The position numbers and the translations under genes were made by a program. 64,000 nt of DNA. Origin: Monarcha castaneiventris obscurior. Taxonomy: Eukaryota > Chordata > Aves > Passeriformes > Monarchidae. Location of the stretch: contig JAMPIT010000484.1 of NCBI GenBank assembly GCA_026261815.1, forward strand, positions 15,040,501 through 15,104,500. The letters run 5' to 3'. The notes beneath the pieces were generated by a model. It ran no database searches, was not told where the DNA came from, and was given only the letters and a program-made list of their open reading frames with translations. This document shows, piece by piece, positions 57,881 to 64,000 of the stretch (the stretch's first letter is position 1; the number at the start of each line of letters is the position of its first letter).

Positions 57881-60800
57881 CTTATTTCCCGAGGAGTCAT
57901 TGGTGCGTGACAGATGGAAGGAACTAATAAAATATTATGGACTTGCAGAGCTTTGATCTTCCTGCGTTTTTTTCATTTTCCCCCTTCTTCCCAAGGGTGC
58001 AGGCTGTGTTATCGAAATGAATAGGGTGGAAATCTCATTTGGAAAAGGCTACCCTGGCAGCAGGGCTTGTGGAGGGAATGTCAGCAGCCCGCTCCAGCGC
58101 CGTGCTTTGGTGCCGGCTGGATTTTTGCTGCAGCAGGTTTTCATTGCCTTTGAAGCACCTGTGCCCCTTCCCATTCTGTTCCCAGTGAGTCTTTCTGCCT
58201 GCTTGCAGGTCTGCTGGAGCAGGAGTGGGATAAAAACAGCCATTTTGCAGCTTTGTGCTCATTTTGCAGGTTCTGGTCTATGTGCAAGAAAGAGTAAATG
58301 CATTTTTGGGGTCAATGTGCTTTCCTATTCCTGTTCCAAGTGCTGCAGCTCACAGGGACCCAGCAGCCCTGAGCTGGGGCCCTCAGCAGCCGACAGCTTT
58401 TAATCTAATTTTCTTACTGTGACTAATCTTTAGGGTGAATAGGTTTGAGTTTTGTCTCTGTTGCTGTGAAGCAGAGAAATTTGTTTTCTTTCTAGAGAAG
58501 TCACTGTGGTAAGAGCCCAAGCCCTGGGGCTTGAATGGAGAGCACGAGTATTGGCTGCGTGCAGAGCTGGTTTCCCTGAAATCCCTCCTTGATTTCGGGC
58601 TGTCTCTGCTGTTGTGTCAGTCTGGCTGTCTGCACAAAAGGGTTAGCAAGTCACCGAGGGCTTTATTGCTGCACGGGATTAAACTGTGATCGCTTTTTTC
58701 TCCCCCCTTAACGAAGGGTGCTTGTGAGTGCCTCTCTTGAAAATGCTTTCCTTAAGTTATCTGGTCTGACTGTTCAGAATTACCTCTTTCCTGAGCCCCT
58801 GCCTTGATCCTCTCACCCTCGCTTGCCTCCCCTGAGCAGCTGTGCCTGCTGCACTGCCCATGGCAGCTCTGTCACAGTCATCACTCCGTGCTGCACTGGC
58901 AGCCAGTCCACATCTTGGCCCTGATGGATATCGCAGCCTTGGCACACCGGTCCCTGCCCTGGCCCCTCCTGCCAGGGGAGGTGTAAACTCTCCTCCACAG
59001 TGAATCCATGACTTCCCCATTGTTCACTCCTTGTTGTGTTGCCAGTTCCAACCCATGGAAATAGAAGCTCTGTCCCTGAAATGATGGAGTTAACAACACT
59101 GGGAGGGTCTTGCATCACCAGACCCTGGAGTTTATGCCTGACAATAGTTGGAATTGGTGTTGAGGGCATCACTGCCCCTTGTGTGCGAAGGTGTTGGCGT
59201 AGCTCCATGTTTTAATTCCTGGAATAGAGGTGGGGAGGTGAGGGCTCTGCTGTATGTAGAGGGGAAAACTCAACACCCTTGTTTCAGCTTTTATTGTGAG
59301 GCCTTTCTGCTCCAGATACTGTATTTTGGTTTTTTTGTCATGCATTTATTACATTCCTTGGCTGGTCCCATGGGCACTTAAATCACAATAGCTGGGGGGC
59401 TCTGGATTAGGGTGCAGCAGTAAATCTGCAGATGTACAGCCATGGACTAATTTCCAGCTGTGCTACAGATCTTGCTTGCCTGGCTTAGTTTTAGCAGAAA
59501 GCCCACGGTTCCTGCTTGTTTTCTAATTGGTTATTCCCATGGCTGAGCAGGGTGGAGGGAAGGAAAGGAGGGACTCTGCCCCTAGGTGGGTGCAGAAGTG
59601 TGAACATGGCCAGGAGGAGCCAGATACTAAAGGATGCAGGTGATACCCTGGGCACTGGGTGGGGAGATGCTTGTGGGAGTCAGGACTGGTTTGTCTTTTG
59701 GGTTTGTACTGTTTAACACTGAGTAAACGGATAAATTGTGACTTAAAAGGGCTCTTCTGCCCTTTAAATTTAAGAGCAAACTAGGGAGGGAGGCCTGTAC
59801 AGATTGAAGGCTTAAAATAATATCTGGAGGGATTTTGGTTTTTTTTAAACTTGGTTTGCCAAAAACTCTTACTAAGACTTTTTGCACTGATCTTGGACAA
59901 AAAAACATTGCAAAATACCACATTCTCCTTGGATGATAACATTGTTTCCTGCCCTGCTCTAATACCAGCCGAGCTGTCCTATTGCCTCAATTCCTGGGAT
60001 TGCTTTACTCAAATGTTTGCCTTCTCCACTGGGCTGGACTTTGACACTTCCTACTGCTTTTGGGGGCCTGGTTGAAACTGATCCATGCTGGAGGCAGCAC
60101 AGCCCAATGCTTGCTTGCTCCTCTGGGCCTAAATCTGTGTTCCCAGCTGATAATCCTGACAAGATCCTTCACCTCCAGAGAGCCAGCTGGCGTCTGTAAA
60201 TCCAACCAACTGGATTTATAATTGCCACGTGGAAGTGACAAGATAAGTGCCAAAGCTGCATCCCTCAGCTATCCCCCAGGAGCACCACCGAGCTCCGGAG
60301 TTCAGCTCCCCACAGATAACACAGCACTTTCTGCAGACAGATGGGCTTTGATTTCAGAACACCCTGGTGTGAGGAGGGTGGCTCTGGTTGTGTTTGGAGC
60401 AGATGCACCTGCCTGGAGTCCTGTGTTAGCTGTTGCCCCATTCCCCACACAGATCCCGGATTTCTTGCCTCTGTTCCCACCACAATGTTCCTTTTAGACC
60501 AGCATGGTCCAAAATGCACCAGGCAAGTTGCAGTAGGCTCTGTGGGGAGGGCATTTTGCTTGAGAACAAAGCTGGTGGCAGACAGAAGGTTGGTGAGCCT
60601 CCCTGGGTGTGCTGTGGGGACCCTGCCATCCCTGGTGCCCTGTGGCCACTGTCCCCACCTCAGCCTGGCTTTCCTCACCCTCTGTGAGGCAGCAAACCAA
60701 CATCTCCTCTCAGCAGAGTGGGCAATGGCAGGAGCAGAAACCGGCCTGACTACAGCCAAAAAGCTGCCCCTCTTCCCAGCTCCTGTGTCCGTGCAGGGCT

Positions 60801-63025
60801 GGGAGGGCTCCTCACAGGTTTCTGTCATATGGAGCACATCAGCTCCGTGTGCTGTTTACTGCCTCGGCTGCTCCAGAAACATTTCACAGGGGGAAAGCAC
60901 TTGGCCAGGGCGAGGTTGAATTTTCCAGACTCTGTTCCCACTTGGGTTTCATTGCTTGCAACCTTTAGCGTGGTTATTTTCTTTCCCTCCTTAAGCCCAG
61001 GCCTGTGTAACCTTAATTAGCTGACTGTGGACGTAACCTTGTTTGATACATGATGGTTTTGATGGGGAAATATAAGCAGTGGAGGTGCTGAGTAGAGAAG
61101 CTCAGGGATAGTGGCTTTGGTCTAATGGAAAAAAATTAAGAGTTACTGTCTTTTTTTCCTCTCTTTCTTTTTCCTGAACCTGGATACAAACTCAAAATTT
61201 CCCACCTCAACACCCCACACAGCAAAACAAGAACTTGCAGGTTCCACCCCCTATCCTCACTTCAAATAAAAACCTTAACTCAATTCGTAACCTGTACTTA
61301 AAGATTCTTATAGATACCCCAGTATCTATACTGTGTCCCTGGTGATTTGTTACTTTAAAAATGTCAAAATAGGAATTTCAAAGCTTTTTTTTTTCCCCCC
61401 CATTCAGTGTTTAACAAAAATACTTCCGTGCATTTCTTGAATTACGGGTTTGTTTAAAATAGGAGATTTCTTTGCATATCTGTGCTTGGTGGCACATCCC
61501 CAGCAGGCTGTGGGGACAGCTCAGCACGGGGGCTCCCACCCTGACCTGGGCAAAGGCAGACCAGTGTCCACTCAGAGATGGTCTCTCCACTGCTCTGTGC
61601 TCACTGGAATGACTGAGAGAAGATCCAGAGCTGCACTGGCCTCCTCCTGTCTCTGTCCAGTGCAGCTGAGCCCGTCCCAGGGATGTCACTCGCTCCTGCT
61701 GGAGGGTGGCAGATGGGCTCTCTCCAGGACTTTGCTGCCACTCAGCTGGGATAAGCAAGCACCAGATTCCCATCTTTGAGAGAGAAGACCAAAAAAAGCA
61801 CCAGTGTCCTCCTAGCAGGACTGGCAAGGTGCTTCCCACCCAGCCTTGCTCTCTGCATAACCCCCGCCTTTGCCTTCTGACGTGACCAGTGCAGAAAGGA
61901 TTAGAGACATTCCTGTAACTGCTCCAAAGTAACAGATGTTCCCAGCAGTGGGAATCTCCTCTACCCTGTGTGGGAGCAACGTTCAGTACAACCTCAGCTC
62001 TGTGTTGGTTATACCCCCAGTCTGTAATTTTCACAAGGAAATGGAGACAGTGGCGTCTCAGGAGACACCCAAGTATATTTGGGTCTAAAATGAGAAATAT
62101 TAGACAGGTAACATGTGGACAGACATTCATTCTGGGCTGTGCAGCATAGCCATGTTTGCCACCTTTAATTTTGAGATGCCCAACACAAACTCAGTGTGGT
62201 TTATCCAAATCTCTGCCAGGGAGAGAAGCTGGGTCCCTTTCTGCTTTATAAGTAGGGAACCAAAGTGAAATGGTTCAGTGTTGTGTCCTGCTGCCAGGAC
62301 CTGGTGGCTATGTCCTGGCAGGAGTGTGGGGAGCAGGCCCAGGAGGTACAGAGTGCCCCAGAAGTCTACCATTATGTTTGAAAATGAAGTTGTCTTATTC
62401 AGTCATGCAAGGGTAAACCCTACAGGGGACTATCCCCAGGGCTGATTTTACTTCTCATGCAGTTTTTCCTGGTGTGTTTTTCCTTTGGCTTCCTTCTCAA
62501 GGTTGGCAGGAACAGACACCCCTGCAGGTGTCCACAGGTATCCATCAGCCCCAAGCCTCTTCCAGCCTGGCTCTGTTTGCTGGGCCCTTGCTCGGTTTGC
62601 AGCGTCTCACATGAGGGGTTTGGAGATGCCTGACAGCCCCAGCAGTGGTGAAAACCTCTTGCCACACACTGGGATTCACTTGCAGAGAACAGGGTGAATC
62701 ACTGGGGTGTCTGAGATGGTCTGGAGACACCTTTCCAGCTCTGGGGGTTCCCATTCCCAAGGTCAAACAGAAGGCCTGCAGTGAGTGGTCCTTTGCCTGC
62801 CTACAGCCACAGGAGGTATTGCTAACAGGGAGCTTCCTCACTGCTTCCTCATCCCCTTTCCCACCATTTTTCCCTCCCTTGCCTTGGGCAAGCCCTCCAC
62901 AGCAGAGGCCCCAAGAAGTGAGCAGGACACTTTGCTCATGTGTGTGTAGCAGGTCTTGCTTCAGAGCAAAGAGGCAGCTGCCCTTGGATACCAGGATGCC
63001 CAGGAGATTCCGTGGAACTCAGATT
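57881..63025. other. Unique non-coding sequence
   Basis: No gene or interspersed repeat recognised in about 5 kb. A perfect 9-bp hairpin lies at 61309-61330. Long overlapping frames (60265-60837 minus, 60341-60919 plus, 61411-62130 minus) have no recognised motif and oppose each other. Confidence 0.4.
61309..61330. repeat. Perfect 9-bp hairpin, 4-nt loop
   Basis: TATAGATAC (61309-61317) and GTATCTATA (61322-61330) are exact reverse complements. No associated gene end is recognised. Confidence 0.5.
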
Positions 63026-63160
63026 TCACGGAACATTCAGAGCTGGAAGGCACCCACAAGGGTTGTCAAGTCCAACTCCTATGTGAAAGGCCCATAGAGG
63101 GACCAAACCCACCTTGATGGGTTATTAGCACCATGCTCTGACCAACTGAACTAATTCAGG
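63026..63160 (-). mobile_element. tRNA-Ile-derived SINE with CR1-type tail (TguSINE1-like)
   Basis: On the minus strand the head is tRNA-like: A-box TAGTTCAGTTGGTCAGAGC (63135-63153), anticodon loop CTAATAA with AAT anticodon at 63124-63126 (tRNA-Ile), and a degraded B-box GGGTTTGGTCCCT (63098-63110). The rest is a CR1-like 3' end: GAGTTGGACTTGACAACCC, TTGTGGGTGCCTTCCAGCTC, then TGAATGTTCCGTGA. This architecture is that of TguSINE1, known from passerine birds and thought to be mobilised by CR1 enzymes. Mutations in the B-box and acceptor stem show it is a retroposed relic and not a working tRNA gene. Confidence 0.85.
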
Positions 63161-64000
63161 GTCATGTGTGATGCCAGCTGGAAGGGGAGAAACTGGGTGC
63201 AGCTGATTTACAGCTGTAGGATGCTTTGCCCTTTGAGCTTTATGTGTCACTTTATGTATTTTTTCAGATATAACCATTTCTGGTTGGGTGGAACAGCTAT
63301 ATGACATTTTTTCTGTCTTTCCAGATACAGGGTAGGCTGTTCCTATTGATAGTTGTTTTCTAAAACCTAAGGATACATGAGTGAAGGTGCATTACCCTGG
63401 TATTTATACCTACCCCTTTCACCAGAGTGATTTCAGGATGGTTGAACCAGCATAGACCAAAATAATTGTGAGAGTCTGAAAAGTCTGTGGAAAGCAATTT
63501 TTCACCAACAACCACTGTATCCTATATTTTGGCCGAGTTCAGGAGCCTGTTTTCTGTTGTTGGTCCTTTTCATCTTTTAATCAGAGCTATCCATTGAAAA
63601 AGAACAAAATTATGCTTATTTCAGGTTAATTGACTGTACTTAAGTGGCTGTTTCCTCTCAGTGGAAGGTAACTATCTCCATCTGTGTGAGAAGGTCTCCA
63701 TCCTCCTCTTAAAGAGTATCCAGTTGTGGTTTGTGTTTCTATCAGCCCCCACACCAGAACCTGCTCCATCCCTGAAGGGGGTCACTGATAACACTGGCAG
63801 TTTCAGAGCCAATGCCAGGAGATGCTGCTGCACATACAGAGAAATCTCTGCTCTAAACCCCCTTCCACACAGAAAGAATGGTCTTTATTTGCCACAAGGA
63901 GCTGCTGTAAGAGTGGATTAGTTCATGCTTCAACAATGTTTGGAAGTATTTATAGCATTCAACTAATCTTGATATCACTCAGTAAATAGTTGTTATTTCT
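63161..64000. other. Unique non-coding sequence
   Basis: No gene or repeat recognised to the end of the window. Confidence 0.45.

Noticed and set aside
60265..60919. Overlapping 190-codon frames on opposite strands
   Set aside because: Mutually antisense open frames with Cys/Pro/Ser-rich nonsense-like composition. Neither resembles a protein family.
61411..62130. 239-codon minus-strand open frame
   Set aside because: No motif, irregular composition and no splice or promoter context. It is within the chance range for the number of frames examined.
63026..63160. Functional tRNA-Ile(AAT) gene on the minus strand
   Set aside because: The B-box and acceptor stem are degraded and the 3' half continues into CR1-type sequence, so it is a SINE.
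1..64000. CRISPR arrays, operons, phage or plasmid features
   Set aside because: No regularly spaced direct repeats with unique spacers and no tightly packed genes. CR1, SINE and LTR content shows vertebrate nuclear DNA.

Overview
The window reads as nuclear DNA from a bird, most likely a passerine. It carries at least nine 5'-truncated copies of the avian CR1 LINE on both strands, recognisable by their shared 3' ends. One endogenous-retrovirus LTR ends in a motif typical of bird LTRs. One short element has a tRNA-Ile-like head fused to a CR1-type tail, the structure of the passerine SINE TguSINE1. Base composition is ordinary (mid-40s % GC by eye) with many poly-A/T and G/T-rich runs. Nothing suggests bacterial or organellar DNA: there are no operons, rRNA or CRISPR array, and no compact gene organisation.

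I recognise no complete protein-coding gene. The many 60-240 codon open frames are what non-coding vertebrate DNA of this composition gives by chance. The window is best described as intergenic or intronic. A few stretches could be isolated exons or coding fossils: 41.5 kb (+), 52.15-52.5 kb (-), 43.73-43.84 kb (-), the pair at 29.43/28.19 kb (-), a well-bounded non-coding exon at 31.3 kb (+), and a short signal-peptide-like frame inside a CpG-rich patch at 57.5 kb (+). All are low confidence and none has a recognised family.

Layout: 1-4.4 kb is unique sequence with one CR1 fragment (-). At 4.42-4.80 kb lies a 375-bp (TTCCC)n satellite. CR1 (+) lies at 5.66-6.20 kb. 6.2-13.7 kb is unique sequence with a TAATCC-motif cluster near 7.0 kb. 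CR1 (+) tails lie at 13.7, 15.3, 18.7 and 19.6 kb. 19.8-34 kb is mostly unique, with a GT-rich tract, a CpG-rich patch (28.8-29.1 kb) and candidate exons. A chimeric LTR lies at 34.0-34.2 kb. 34.2-41.5 kb holds hairpins and poly-T tracts. A CR1 (-) at 41.7-42.2 kb abuts a protein-like open frame. The longest CR1 (+), with a decayed ORF2 C-terminus, lies at 45.4-46.2 kb. A small CR1 (-) lies at 54.46-54.54 kb, a CpG-rich patch at 57.5-57.9 kb, and the tRNA-derived SINE (-) at 63.03-63.16 kb.

There is no set of genes working together here. The visible biology is retrotransposition: CR1 supplies the machinery and the SINE borrows its tail. Added to this are a few candidate regulatory stretches and one long polypurine/polypyrimidine repeat likely to adopt non-B structure. 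I found no convincing undescribed gene system. The items most worth testing are the 41.5 kb frame, the pentanucleotide satellite, the LTR/CR1 chimera and the CpG-rich patch at 57.5 kb.
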